Notes under the pieces: model-generated
Database searches by the model: none
Told to the model about the DNA's origin: nothing
Seen by the model: the letters and a program-made list of their open reading frames with translations, nothing else
In this document: positions 24,281 to 37,600 of the stretch, in pieces
Layout: each line of letters starts with the position of its first letter
How positions within the stretch are numbered: position 1 is the stretch's first letter
From: Cinnamomum chago
Taxonomy: Eukaryota > Streptophyta > Magnoliopsida > Laurales > Lauraceae
Direction: 5' to 3'
Length of the DNA stretch: 64,000 nucleotides
NCBI GenBank assembly: GCA_038049695.1
Contig: CP142452.1
Location: 108,633,001 to 108,697,000 of the forward strand
Position numbers and translations under genes: made by a program

Positions 24281-25070
24281 CGGACTTACTGTGCTTAAAC
24301 AGAATTCTAATCTAAAATTACAGTATTGAAAATGACAAAACAGCCTTCCAATGTGGGACAAACGTCTCAACTAGATGTGGACCAAGCATTTTGATATACA
24401 TCCATATCTCCTCGGCAAGAATGGCCTACCTAATGGGGACTGAAGTGGGGTTAAGTCAGACTAATCATTCATCTAGTGGGCCACATGTATAAGTTGAATA
24501 CCAGTCTACATATGCAGTTTGTGCATGTTCAGTCCCAGTTGGGTGATCCAGACCATTAATGATGAACCCAATAGTCATGGGGATGACCTAAACACCTGTG
24601 AGAATATCAACACTATTATCAGTTTTCACAAGAATAGACATCCATCCACCAACAGACCAAAACATTAAGGTCTTTCCAATGTGGGAGATTTTCAGGGTAT
24701 CACCATCCTCCTCCATTAGTAATATCAGATAAATAGTCTGGTCAGTGAAGAATGGTCCCTGTCATAACAGTGAAGGGCAGAAGGTAATAATTCCCCAGAA
24801 TAAGTTGACCATATAAAGAACTTTGACATAAACTTCCACAGGAAATAGAACCCCAAAAGCTTACAATCATATATACATTATATATGTATTATGTACCATC
24901 CCAAAGTCCACATACTTCACTGATATTTTCCTTGAGCCTACCAGGTTTTTTTCTACAGGAAAGGAGAAAAATGAAAACCAAACCAAATCCACTCTTCAAA
25001 TAGCTTCAAGTCTTACTCAAGAAGTAGCATGTCAGGTGTGAAAAAACCAGATCAAGAAAAGCCTGTTCTT
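23069..25070. other. Intergenic and Aux/IAA 3' flank
   Basis: No gene recognised. It contains a poly-T run (23650-23668) and a long (CT)n microsatellite (24233-24277). The part just below 25071 is the likely 3' untranslated region of the Aux/IAA gene. Confidence 0.45.
24233..24277. repeat. (CT)n microsatellite
   Basis: About 22 uninterrupted CT units in intergenic DNA. Confidence 0.95.
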
Positions 25071-26902
25071 TCACATCACCCCAGAATCTGTTAGTGTTTT
25101 TACCTGCTTACTGCCTGTAACTGAGAAGAAAAAACAACTCAAGATCAACAGAGGTTTTGATCAGCAGAAGGAATATAAAATTAACCCATAAGTCTAGGAA
25201 GCTAGTTCGTACTGAAACAGATTTTTCTAGCTTTCATTTTTCAATGGTTTCTTTGTTCTCTTATTTGGGTTGAAATAAAGAAAGAAAGAATCCTTTATGT
25301 AAAGGAAATAACCAGGTGTATATAAAATAGGAAAAAGAATGTTCTGCATTTGGTGCATGAATCATTGGAGGCAGATCTAAAGGAACCTGCTAATGCAACA
25401 TCCTTCTGAGAAAGGATATATTGCAAAATATTTTCCTATGCAAAGTTACTTGACATGTTAGTCCACTAAGCACAGGAAACCAAACAAAAGTAACTGTAGG
25501 CGATTTTGATGATCAACTTACGGCGTAGTGCAGAAAGTTCAGAGCTCTTCAACACACGGAGCCTCTTCACTGACGTTACAAACATGCTGCAAAAGTTGCA
25601 AATAAGAGAGAGAGAGAGAGAGAATGAGTGCATGGAGAAACAAAATTCATGTAGATGAGTCTAACATAATTGGGACAAAGCTTTGATGATGAGAGTTCTG
25701 TTGATCTTCTAAAGTTTTGGGCATTTTAATTGCCGCTCAAGTAATCCACTTAAAGAGAAGATTAATGACTGCATATAGTTTTGCATAGTATCTACAATTT
25801 AACATCATACAATCGATGTTAATGATTAAAACGTAGATTTATAATATGAAATGCTTACTTCCATGGAACATCCCCAACCAACATCCTATCTCCTTCATTG
25901 TCTTCATAAACCAAAGTATATTCTCCACTTCCATCTAATAAACCTTCAATTAGCCGCCTTTCTTCTGCAGTCTTCTGATTTCCAGTCTCTGAAGAGTCTT
26001 TTTGAGCTGAATATAACGAAACAAAAGAAATTGAGAAAACCATCCATGCTCTTGAGTTTCTTTGGTATAAAATCTCATGCACATAACCTTCACTAAGCCT
26101 CAATGGAGTATAAGAAAATGAGAGAATTAAGAGGGGGGAAACATCTATCTTCCACTTGCAATTCAAGTATATAACCTTTAAGAAGGTCTCTGAAGAGTTC
26201 ATCCACTGCAGAAGAGAGTTTCTCATAGCTGTGATAGGCGCTGAGATCTATTTTTCTTCCAATGGGCACTCCATCCATATTAATCTTAATAAACATCCCT
26301 TTCCTGCCATCTTCTGCCTTTTCTTTGATTTGGGAGACACCATTTTGGGAATCAACAGACGGTTTTAGAGAGCTGCTTGCAAGATTCTTCCGGAAGGACC
26401 GAATGGGAGGCCATCCAACAACAGGAACAGAGGAAGTTCTGCTATCACATTTGGTCAGTAAGAAAACCCAAATCAATTTACAGGTTCAATAACTGGAGAA
26501 GTATATTGAAACAAAAATCTTCCAACAGCAGTTGCAATCCACAAGAAAGAACCAAAGATGCATCATCAAAACAAAAATTGAAGCTCTCATATATGGAAGG
26601 AAACAATAAGAAATTTCCCAACAGGAAGAGTAGCCATCATGCAATAACAAATCAAATCCAAAGCACCACAGTAACATTTCCACCTTAGAAAGACATAAAC
26701 AGATCACCAGAGTATCATAACCAAGGCTAATTAATTACAGGAACTTATGCCTAAAAAAAAAAGAAGAAAAACCATAACCAAATGTAGTGGTTATAAATAA
26801 ATTGTGATAAAAAAAAAAAGTGACAAAAGTATCCATCAGTAAGAACAAGTACCACTAATATCACATAGAAAAGAGAGGGAAAAAAAAAAGATAAGAGAGC
26901 CT

Positions 26903-26935
<33 letters not shown>

Positions 26936-27595
26936 ACCAAAAAAAAAAAGAAAAAAGAAAAAAGCACACACACAACAAGGGGGGCATTCTTCAAGATGGT
27001 GAGTATCATCATACCGTGTTTGAGAGTTGTTGCCAACAGCTGCATTCACAGTAACCGGGGCAGAAGTTGGAGAGCATGTCTTCCTCTCAAGCTTCTGCAT
27101 GTCTCCTTTGATTCCATTTGCTTGTGAGGATTCCTTCGCCAGAACAGGCAAACTTGGTATTGACTGAAACTGCAAAAACGCTGGTTTTTGCTGCTGACCT
27201 TTCTGGAAAGTTGAAGGAGATGGTGAAGAAGACCAACAAGGAGGGAAAAGGGCACTTGGGTTCTGTGAAGAAAGCTTCTGGGATTGATTTCCATTGCTAT
27301 CATCTTTTTCTGTTTCAACTGCGTCAGAGAACCCTCTCTTTGCACCAGAGGAAGGATTGCTGGTTTTGGGAGACTTGGAAAAATGCCCAAGAGACAGAAG
27401 AGATTCATCTTTTTCTCTGCTTGTGCTGTTGTTTTCTTTGACTGACCAATCTCCAGGTGGTCCAAGCCTCAGCTCTAGCTTTTTCTCCTCTGCAACTCCA
27501 AAACAACCTCCATCTCTGACCCACCAATCCCTCTCATTTGAAACCAGGTCTAGAAATCTCTGGCATGGCTCTTTTCTCCTTAGATCTCCTTCCAT
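25071..27595 (-). CDS. Aux/IAA auxin-responsive repressor, 368 aa
   Basis: Nuclear repressor that binds ARF factors and is degraded through the TIR1/AFB auxin co-receptor. Exons (minus): 27595-27015, 26438-26176, 26006-25859, 25586-25522 and 25120-25071 (TGA). All splice sites are GT..AG; the sum is 1107 nt in one frame. Domain I: LELRLGPP, residues 40-47 (LxLxL EAR motif that recruits TOPLESS). KRGFSD at 86-91 is the conserved KR of the bipartite nuclear signal. Domain [14 protein letters not shown] at 201-212, a canonical degron, so auxin-induced turnover is expected. Domains III/IV (PB1): about 240-281, with the [11 protein letters not shown] start and K245, and about 311-345, with [16 protein letters not shown] and the acidic OPCA-like patch. 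The long spacer between domains I and II and the N-terminus [10 protein letters not shown] resemble the IAA18/IAA26 clade, by memory only. Intact, no odd residues seen. Confidence 0.95.
26904..26933. repeat. 30-base poly-C run in Aux/IAA intron 1
   Basis: An uninterrupted C run on the plus strand is a 30-base G run in the Aux/IAA pre-mRNA, within intron 1 (27014-26439), with A-rich purine DNA on both sides. Such a run can form G-quadruplexes and is prone to length error. Confidence 0.95.
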
Positions 27596-27655
27596 TTTCC
27601 AGAAACAAGGGAATCGAAATTGTAGAATCCGAATTCAAAAAACCACCTTTAAATC

Positions 27656-27953
27656 CTGGAAAGACAAATGCATCAGAATTAAGAAACCACGAAATAGACA
27701 ACATAAGAAGTTGCTTCCCGTCAAACTCTTAACAAGAAGGGGAAAAAAGGTAAAAACCCATGTTAGGGAACACCAAGACACAATCAAACTTCCCCCAATG
27801 CTATAAGTAAAACAAACTCATGAGGATGTCTCACACTTAAAGCTAAAGAGAAAAAGAACTAACACCAACCAAAAGAAAAGAACAATCACCTCCTAAATCA
27901 TCAAGTATTCATTTCCAAGTCCAGATTAAAATAAAACCCAGATTTAAGTTTAC
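27656..27953 (-). other. Probable 5'-leader intron of the Aux/IAA gene
   Basis: On the minus strand CCCAAG|GTAAAC at 27954/27953 is a good donor, and TTGTCTTTCCAG at 27656 is a good acceptor. They enclose 298 bp of T-rich sequence and leave 60 nt of leader before the ATG, with no upstream ATG in that part. The upstream leader exon would run from 27954 to about 28250 or beyond and carries CT tracts (complements of 28105-28122 and 28180-28193). Inferred from splice consensus only. Confidence 0.45.
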
Positions 27954-28104
27954 CTTGGGCTTAAAGGGATACAAAATTCAACAGCAATGACTTGTACAGG
28001 AACCAGAAAAGAGGAGCTTTTAGGTAACACAAATAACCTTGACACCCCCATTAAAACCCAGAAAGCTCTCTCATTAAAACACCCAAATATCCCAGAATCT
28101 GTTT

Positions 28105-28193
28105 AGAGAGAGAGAGAGAGAGATAGGACAAATTAAAGAGTTGAAGGCTTTTGTTATCAGTGTAAAGAAAGGAAGAGATAGAGAGAGAGAGAG
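28105..28193. repeat. Two (GA)n tracts in the Aux/IAA leader region
   Basis: GA repeats at 28105-28122 and 28180-28193 on the plus strand give CT-rich leader sequence on the Aux/IAA transcript strand. Confidence 0.85.
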
Positions 28194-28476
28194 ACTAAGC
28201 TTTTGTTCTCTCTCTTTGTCCAAGTGGGTTTTTTCGTTGTGTGCTTTGCTCTGTTTGCTGCTTTTGGCAAGATGAGTGGGTGACAGAAAGGAGGAGAGGA
28301 TGAAGAACGAAAGAAAGAAAGAGAACCAAAAACAATGAAAAGAGATTCCACCACTCAAAACCAAACCACAGACGGAATGAGAGCTGTGCTCACGCAACCA
28401 TCACACCAAAATAACACACCATCCATCATCAACACAACAAACCCCCTTTCACCACCACATTACCCTAACACCTCAC

Positions 28477-28573
28477 CTCTCTCTCTCTCTCTCTCTCTCT
28501 CTCTAACCAGCTTCAAAAGTCAAAACACCAACACCTACCCTGTCTCTCAAACCAGCTTCAAAACACCAACACC

Positions 28574-28616
<43 letters not shown>

Positions 28617-28645
28617 ACCAGTTTCAAAACACCAAACACTTACCC
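28477..28645. repeat. Compound minisatellite with (CT)n blocks upstream of Aux/IAA
   Basis: Three copies of a unit AACCAGCTTCAAAACACCAA-CACCTACCC (about 28505, 28550, 28616) alternate with (CT)n tracts (28477-28504 and 28578-28615) and a short TGTCTCTC. This would be the promoter or distal leader of the minus-strand Aux/IAA gene. Confidence 0.8.
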
Positions 28646-31600
28646 TTTTTTATATCTCTTTCTATTTGCACAGCTGCAGAACTCCAATGCACATGCAGGA
28701 GATGAAGGCAACCCAGATGATATATAGGGGTCTGACACAGTAATCTTCAACGTGTGTAGGGGCGCACCCAAGTCCCAACTTTGTAGGTGGACCCCACATC
28801 CTATCACCGTTGATATGATTTGGTGGACTCGATGTCATTTGTGATTGTACCAACAGAAAGGGCCCACGTCCATATAGACTCTCCATGTTTGCATCTGCAG
28901 TCCTATCAATTATCTGCTCATGTGTTTAAAGCACTGCCCCAGTTGTGCATGCATGGGCTGATGGGCATTTTTAGTGTGTGCCTTGGGAGCAACTGGAATT
29001 GTAAACTCTCAAAAATTATTGTGGAGATGTTGTGGTCGGAGATCCAAGGGGATGGCCATCCAAAATCCCAGGTCATAAATTCCTGGGGAAGGTGATAAAA
29101 ATGAATGAAAAGACATTCTTCTTCACACCTACCTACCTTATCCAATGTCCTATTCTCTCTTCAAGGACCATCTTTGGCTAATTCATTCCCACCATCTATG
29201 CCTGCTACCCAAAGTAGCCAAATTCCTAATTTAACCATGATAGAAACCTTTGCATAATCAATTATCTCCTTTTTGTTTTTAAAGTTTGGAGGACTCCTTT
29301 TCATATAAATAATTTGGGATCAATCCTTGACTTATAGTGTTTAGTACGAGGGGCTCGAATAGTATGTGATGATGCCAAAAAGTGTTTTTCGGGCACCACC
29401 GGTCAAGTAATAAATAATTAATGAGAAAATTAATGGAGAGGGAGAGAGAGAGGGGGGGATTTATAGTAGTTCGGTCGGTGCGACCTACGTCCACTTTAAA
29501 CTGGTGATTTTACTGCTCTGGGGGAGAGGTTACAAAGTAAAAGATTTACAATGATGATGTGAAGAAATTGGAGAGTCGCTTCTTTGATAGGACTCTCCTT
29601 TTATACACTTCCCCCAACGGGTGGGGAGATTTTCCAGCGAGGTACGCTCCATTCTGGTGGAGTCTTCTGAACCGTCTTCAACAGACGAGCAGGTAAGATT
29701 TCTTCCGTAGGACTTGGTGAAGGCCGTTTAAAGGAACGAGGCACTGGCTCCGTCATTCGGTGGATCTGGACCCGGCCCTCGAAGGGTGGACATAGACCTG
29801 GACCCATCATGGACTTGGGTCAGTCAGACCTGACCCGCTATCGTGGACCGAGCCGTTTGGACTTAACCCGTCAGCACAGATTGAGCCATTTGGGCCTGAC
29901 CCATCAGTATGTACGAGCATGTGAATATTTCGAAGAGCTGAGAAAAACTAGACAGGACTTGAGTTCTATTTTACTTAATCTAAATCTAAAAATCTAATTA
30001 AATCAAAAAAGTGCGATGGTGTTAAAATTTGCATGAGGAAATGTAGAATCTGCACTGTCAGATCAAAGTCAAATTTGTGTTGATGTTTAATCACAAATGT
30101 TTAATGAATGCGAAAGGTTTAGATTGATCACTGGAATAAATACAAAGATGAGCCGGGCACAGCGTCTCTGTGGCTACTACTGACCGAGGATCATCTACAA
30201 AAGTGTGGGAGCAGAGATGGTTGGTGTGCTGCGGACTACTGTAGTGAGAATCTGTGTGGCTCAGATTTCCACCATTTCCAATGCCAAATGATGGCGAATG
30301 CCCATTCAAATCGTTGGATGGACCAGATTCTTCTGAGCTCTATGTTTATATCAGCAGTGGGCCCACAATAAACCCTAACTGCAACCTAAATCCTTCTTAA
30401 ACATCTCTAATTATCTGATCCAACAAGAGTGGTCCAGTCATCCAAGCAGGTCTCTCATGAGCATGACAAGCACAAGAGATAAAAGGGATAAAAAGTAATA
30501 ATTCAAATGATAATACAAAAAGATGCAACTTAAGTGAAGATTTACGTGGGAAAAGAAAATTGTCACGTCAGCAAATTTCATAAAAATGAAAATATTAGAA
30601 AAGAATTTCCGCAGAATTTAAAAATTCATGTTTTTTAGTGCGGCTGTGGATTCCTTACAGAAAATCAAATTTTCTTATATAGTGAAACAAAGTTTTGAAG
30701 AAAAATAACATAACATGTATATTATTTATTCAACATCAAATAATAATTTATTTAAAGAAATAAAAAATGAAAGAGTTTGTATGGTTTTGGGTTGAAATGG
30801 TAAAGGGGGAGAAGTTTTTCGAGAAAATCTATTTTCTATACCCCCAATAGGAAATTTATTTTCAGCATTAGCAAGAAAAATATTGATGATGCTGAAAAGC
30901 GTTTTTGTGTAATTGTTCCGCCCCAAACACCTAAAAATGGAGAAAACAGTCCACTTTACTGGATAAAAGTATTATACAAACATGCCTTTAGGATTGTATG
31001 TTTAGTCGTACATATAAAAGTGAAGATATAAACTAAAGAGATTAAATTTCTTTTAATATGCTAAAGATAAAGGGATTTGAGGACATCTTCGTGAAAATAA
31101 GAGAAAAAGTTGAATGGTTGAAATATTTTTATCTTTGCTTATCCAAAATCTATTGGTGACAAATTTTAGAAACAATGCAAACAGAAAATTGGAGTTTGTA
31201 AGCAATTGGAAACACAACGCCCAATCAAATACGCTTATATCCCAGCGACAGAGAAAGGGAAACGTTGGCTGTTGTACCATACTCCTCATGTGGTTGGGTT
31301 CAACCTTCGACAGCTTTAACTCTAACCTAACCATGGTCAGTCAGTCACTCAGAATTTGTTGGATGTCTGCTCCGCCAGGCACCAAACTACGGCTTATGGA
31401 CACGTGTCGAATTACACCGGGAGTGGGACCCGCACGTGCGCGCCGGAAGAGGGCCTACCGTCCAAAGTACTCTCCTCCACTATTTTGGCTTTTACCCTCT
31501 CTTTTCTCTCTCTTGTGTCTCTGTGGTCGGCATCACAGTATCATTTCCATCACATGATTATAATTATCATTTTTGATTTTTTTTTAGCAAATGTCCTTAT

Positions 31601-34600
31601 AGGAAAGAATTCTTAAATTGCTCACCTCCATGGCCCCATCTTCATGTAAAAAAAACAAAAAGACCAAGAAAGGGCTTGAAGGTGAGTTTAGGCCTAGGCT
31701 GACTGAAATAGAAGGTCTAACAAATGATTGCTAGCCTTAAAGTTTTGTTCTTGAAAGCCTAGTTTGTACTCATTTTGAAAACTTACGAGATAAATTTCAA
31801 TTGTAATACCTAATGTCAAATTATATCAATTTTATTTGAGATAAATACCAAGACATACACATTTCACACTCAACTCCTATCCGATTTTCTCATTATCAGC
31901 AACATTACAATCAGGGATTGATTCTAAGTATTTATGAAGAAAAGATGCATCCCCACTAAGCTAGAAGTACATAAAGAGGATTGATCAAAACTAAAGTTTA
32001 TATAAAAAAAAAATAGAAGGAAATAGAGGGCATTGAATTGATAGGCAATTTTTTTTTATTTTTTAAGTATAAGTAAATGTTGAATAAGTGGAAAATGTAA
32101 TAATTATTTAACAAAGAAGCTTTCATCCAGTAGAATAATTTAAAGTGAGATGAGAAGAATCGGAGCAGTTAATTAACAACGTTACTTGAGTATTATGTAC
32201 TAAAATATTTTGGTAGCCATTAAGTAAAAGTAAGATTTTCTGGTGGCTGAGACGTTACTTTTCCACTTACGATGACCAACCAAATATGATAAAGTTAAAA
32301 ATCGGCGACAGGAAATACTTTGTCATATATTTTACTTTACCTCTTGTATAACAAATATTTCCTTGGAGTTGAGAGTGCATGAGTTTGAATACCATATTAG
32401 AAGGAAAAAAAAAAAAAAAGAAAAAAGCCAAAAATACTTAAGATGGCATTCTTTTGTCCTTGTCATTGGACCAAATTTCACTCCAATTTGAGTTAAGTTG
32501 GTCTTCAAATTCATTACATGTGATTTTACTCCATTAAAATTATCTCCTGAAAATGTTTTGTAATTCTTATCATGTGATTCTAATCAATTTGATTGTGAAC
32601 CTAACTTTAACTGTAGTGAAATATTATTATATCCGGGGAGAAGTGTCTTTGAATGGCTTTGGTATCGAAGTTAGATCAGCTGATAGATTTACAAGACAGG
32701 GCCTCAGTGAAATTCTGTGAGGTTAGAGCCTCAGATGATCCAACCCAATTAATCTGTCTTCTCTTTGTTGGCTTTATTCATTTGGTGGTGTGGGCCTCTA
32801 AGTCTTCAGCTGTGGATGATGATAAAATTGAAAACATCCCACTCACTGGGCCCCTTCTTGAATAGACAAAATGTTATTCTCAAAGAATCCTAGTGGCCTT
32901 ATTCTCAATCACATGGCAGACTTTATGTTTTTTAAATCCAATATGTTGAATGTGCACTATTGCCGCATTTGCTACAGTGATAGTCACTTTGGAGTTGATC
33001 AACACTGAGATTTTCAAGGATTGATCATCTTTCACGACAAAGAATGGAAATCAGTCAATTTGCATTTTCAGATCATAATCAAAATAATTGCGCTTGTCAT
33101 CGATCCTTTTTTTTCAAAATTTCCTAGCTTGAACCATAAACGATCTGATTATTATGTGTGGGGCCCACTTGCATGCATGTCAATAACAAGAAAAGAGAGG
33201 AATGAGAAGGATTTGAGATGTAGATTAAACATGAGTTATTAAATGCCAATGGGCGAGATTATCCTAATCCTTGATTTTAGGGCTTCAAAATATGATTGTG
33301 CGGTCATATTATAAGTGTAGTTTCTTTTTTAATTTTTAACCAAGAAACAGTAATGGTATAACAGTATTAAATTTTGGTGAGCAAGACCAATTCTTAAGCA
33401 TGATTAGGTGTTGATCACATGTGTCCTCTTCACAAACCCGGATTTTTACCATCTCTAGCCTTGTGGTTGAAATAAAGGCCCACAAGAAGGGAAGTATCAT
33501 ATACATGATGAGTTGGAGTTGATGGTAGAAGTTCAATTTTCTCATGCAGGAACATCAATATGCCAATGTTTTGATTTAAGGGGTGAGGCAATTCATCCGA
33601 ACATCGTACCCTTAAATTGAAGGCACCCACCTAAAAATAGTCTCAAATATAAATATAGCATAAAGATACATTCATCTCCGAATGCAACAAAATTAAGCCA
33701 GATGTATGTTACGGCTTGAAAGGCAATTTTTAAAACAAACACAAAAGGGAGGACATGGCATGCCCCCATTTGCTTGTAGGTGGAGTAAAATAAAATAAAT
33801 TTAAGTGAGAAAGAAAGTGCTTTCACTCCTAACTCCCTCACTTTCTTTTTTTTATTATTATTTAACACTCAATCTTATTTCATTTTATTCTGCCTAAGAA
33901 ACAAAAATCTGATTTTTTAGGCTTGGGCAAGGATTTTGCTTAGAGCTTTTTCATTTGTCACTTCCATCTGTTCCCATTTAACACAAGGCTTAAACCAACC
34001 AACATCAACTAGGTTGATATAAGTCTAATTTTATATTCTACCAAAAAAATTATATATATATATATATCTTGTTTTGTGCTATTCTCTTGTGGGGCCCATC
34101 TCGATGCTTACCAATAATCAAAGGCACTGTTGGGACTCATCTTTTATTTTAAAGGAAAGGTTGGCGTGATATTTGCCTATTGGGCGGCATTCCCAAAATA
34201 AACAACCAAGAAAGGGTTTGTGAGTCACATATGCTCAATTTATGTGTTATATTGTACTTATGCTGGTTCTTGATAAAGCCCTCTTCAGTTGCCTTTTCCT
34301 TTTCTCTGACTCCTGCTTTTTCCACTCCACGCTTTCGCTTTCACTTTCACTGAATGAATGATGATAGGTTCAAGTGGTTTCAGTTACTAAAAGCATCACT
34401 TAACTAAATCAACCTTCATTATAACACCATTAAAAAGCTACTTTATGTTTGTTTCCTCTCTCTCAGCAAGGAAGTTTGTTTTTTTCCCTACCCTTCTATT
34501 TTAAATTAGAAGCTTTCTCATATGGGCCCTCAGGTTTCACCCAATGTTGAAAACGACCCTCATCATTTGCTAGACCTTCTTCTTGAGAAAAAGTGTTTTG

Positions 34601-37600
34601 TAAGTAGATTGGGTTGGATTTTGTTCAAACCAAACCCAATTATAGCTGCATTGTTGTCAAATTTCGGAAATAATCATTATGATATTTGTTGCATATATAT
34701 ACTGAAAAAAAAAAAAAAACCCTCCAGTGAAAAGAGCATTAGACTTTAAGGTTGTTAAATAAAATGTTAGGATAATCTAATGGACTGATATTTTAACACG
34801 ACCCTTATCTAAAAAGAGAACTTTCCATCTATCCTATTTTAATGAAAGCAACAACATTCACCCCACTAGCTTGAGCTTGACCACATTAGCATGGAATGCA
34901 TTCTACTTTTAGGTGAAAATCTTCCTACTAGTAACTCATTAAATCTATTTTAAACACTCTAATCTCGATGTCCCTAATTATGGATTATTCGTGGTGTACT
35001 TTACATACATATCAGCTTCACTCCATATCTGTTTCTTAGGATTCCATCTGTATATATAACTTGTTATGTAATATCATCCACTTAATAAAAAGAAGTGGTG
35101 GAGATTTAGAGGGATCCATGGTTCAAATTAGTATACATGAGTAGAGTTTCCACTTTCCACTCATCTGCATGATGTGATCAGAATATTGACCCACCACAAC
35201 TGTGACTTGAGAGATCTAAAAAGGGCAAAAAAAAAAAAAGTAATATCAATAAGGAATCCATTTAGGTGCTGAAAGTTCAAAGAGAAAAAAGTGTCTATGA
35301 TATGTCCGAATTTTCTTCAAGGGATCATCCACATCCACATCTACTTGCAAACATCCTAATCCCACTATCAAAGAAGTGGGTCCTATCAAAAAATGGGCCC
35401 CACTAATTAAAGGTGTCTGCCAGAATGTCTGCTTGCAAGAGAAAATTCCCCAAATAATTATGTTGTTTTTCTCCCTAAATATATCAGAACAAAACAACCA
35501 TGGAGTGCAGGGATTGATAGTTTAGTGACACTGGTATTATTAATAAAATATATGTCCGTTTGGCACTTTACTAAATTAGTAAAAGTTAAATAAAACCTCT
35601 ATTTTTAAAATAATGGGTCACATTAATAACACTTTAATTAAAAATTCACACCATCTTTTAAAAAAAATAAACAACCACATTTTTTTACTAAAAGACAAAA
35701 AAACTTTATTTTTTTATAAAAAAAAAAAGTCGAAAAGATTCTATATCAAATAACTAAAAATAAAATACTATCATAAATTCATTATATTTTACTCTCTTTT
35801 GATTTAATAATTTACACTACTTTACTTTACATGTGAAATTACCACAACAATAAGTAGTTTCAAGAATTTTTACAAAAAGAAAAAAAACAAAGTAGTTTCA
35901 AAAAGACCTGCAATCTTCTACAAAGAAAAAAAAACAGACGACCTCCAATAATGATTACTAGGAACCTATAAACCTCTTTTGAACAACTGGCAAATAGCCT
36001 TTGCATATAAGGACTACTTGTTTGGAATCATTGACTACACTTCATTAAGTACACATCAATCAAGACCGTCCAATCAATGTGTCAATATTTGGATGTACAA
36101 TTCATTAATCAACCTGGTCCGGCCACCTGATCTAGTGGCATTTGCGTGGGAAAATTGATCTATCAAATGGGAGTAGGACCATCAAAAACCTCTCCAAATG
36201 TCACCAGTTGAGTCCAGTCTTGATCGGGAACAAGGGCCCCACTCATAATGGGACTGTAAATCAGTGAATGGTACTGTTCTATCAAACCACCAAGTAGGCT
36301 ATACCTGGGCCAATGTTGAACTAAATGCATAAAACAAGACCCAGCCGGGCCCAAACTATCCAACTTGAACAAGTCTTCTCTATTGCTAAAAAGGGTTGGA
36401 CCCAATGGATCGCTTAGGGCCAAGCACATATGAAGCCTGCTAATTTCAGGCCATACTTCTACATGATTCAGCAGTCAGAACTGTTCGATGCCACCAACCA
36501 TGAGCCACAGACTCCTTAACTAGGGCCAAAGATGACAAATAAGGCATGACAATGAGCTCCAACAACTCTCCGGAATAATGAGAGTTTGTAAATTAGCCAT
36601 CTAAATAAAGACAAACTCAATTCAACACCGCCAATAAAACCCACCCTTTATTCATTGATGATTCATTTAACACCCGCACATCAAATGTCTATAAATTTCT
36701 AATGATCTGAGTTTTGGTTAATGACTAATTCACAATTCTACATTTTTCTCTATCATGGAGTCATCAAGATTGATCTTAGTAGACTAAGCGCATTAAGCAA
36801 GACATACATTCCCCGCGTAAGAACTGCAGCTTTTTATATAGTCTGTGCACATGATGCATTCATGGATTCTCTTTAATTAATGGTATCTTTCTTCAAAAGC
36901 AGGTTACATTTAGTCTGTGGAAGCTTTAACTTTGGGTTGTTTATCCCATAATTAAGGTTTAGTTCCTCTGCTCGATGATGACTTTTTAGTCATGATTTGG
37001 GGATCACGTCAAAGTAGTTTTAAATTAAACTATAATCAAGAGAAGGCTTTGAGTGGATAGAGAAGCTTCCTAGCTATTGATTAATCACTAATCAGAGGGA
37101 TGACAAGTTTAAAGTGAAACTACTTGTTTATGTGTGCCACTGACACTTTATGGAAATTCTATGTTCTTGATCCAAGAACATATAAACGGCACATGCAGAC
37201 AAGATGTGAACCATTGGTGATGTTGACCCAACTATGGGTTCCATAGATCAAAAGATAGAGATCACTTTACAGCCATATGCGTCTGACTGGCCCAAAGGCA
37301 TCACCTACTGAAGTGTGCAACTCAGCATACCTGACCCAAATTGTGCATGGGCGAATCCAACCCATATAGAACTTGAACGCGCCCAACCCGAGCTCAAGCT
37401 GAGTTGTAAATTCTCTGCTCTTGGATTGAGTTGGGTCTGCTCCGGGCAGGTTGGGTACTCACGTACGTTTCACAATAGATGTCGTTTATACTTTGCGTAT
37501 AATATAGTCTACTATATCGTAATTATAGGTTGATAGCCAGTGTAAAACTTTTGTCATAATCTAAACATAAATTGTGACAGACAGAATTCATGTAATTGAC

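Noticed and set aside
26861-27014. Extension of Aux/IAA exon 1 into a Gly/Phe-rich tail
   Set aside because: The open frame simply reads through the splice donor at 27014 into the intronic G run; exon 2 joins in frame at 26438.
27294-27806. 170-codon plus-strand ORF
   Set aside because: It is antisense to Aux/IAA exon 1 and its frame is a shadow of that exon; no recognisable domain.
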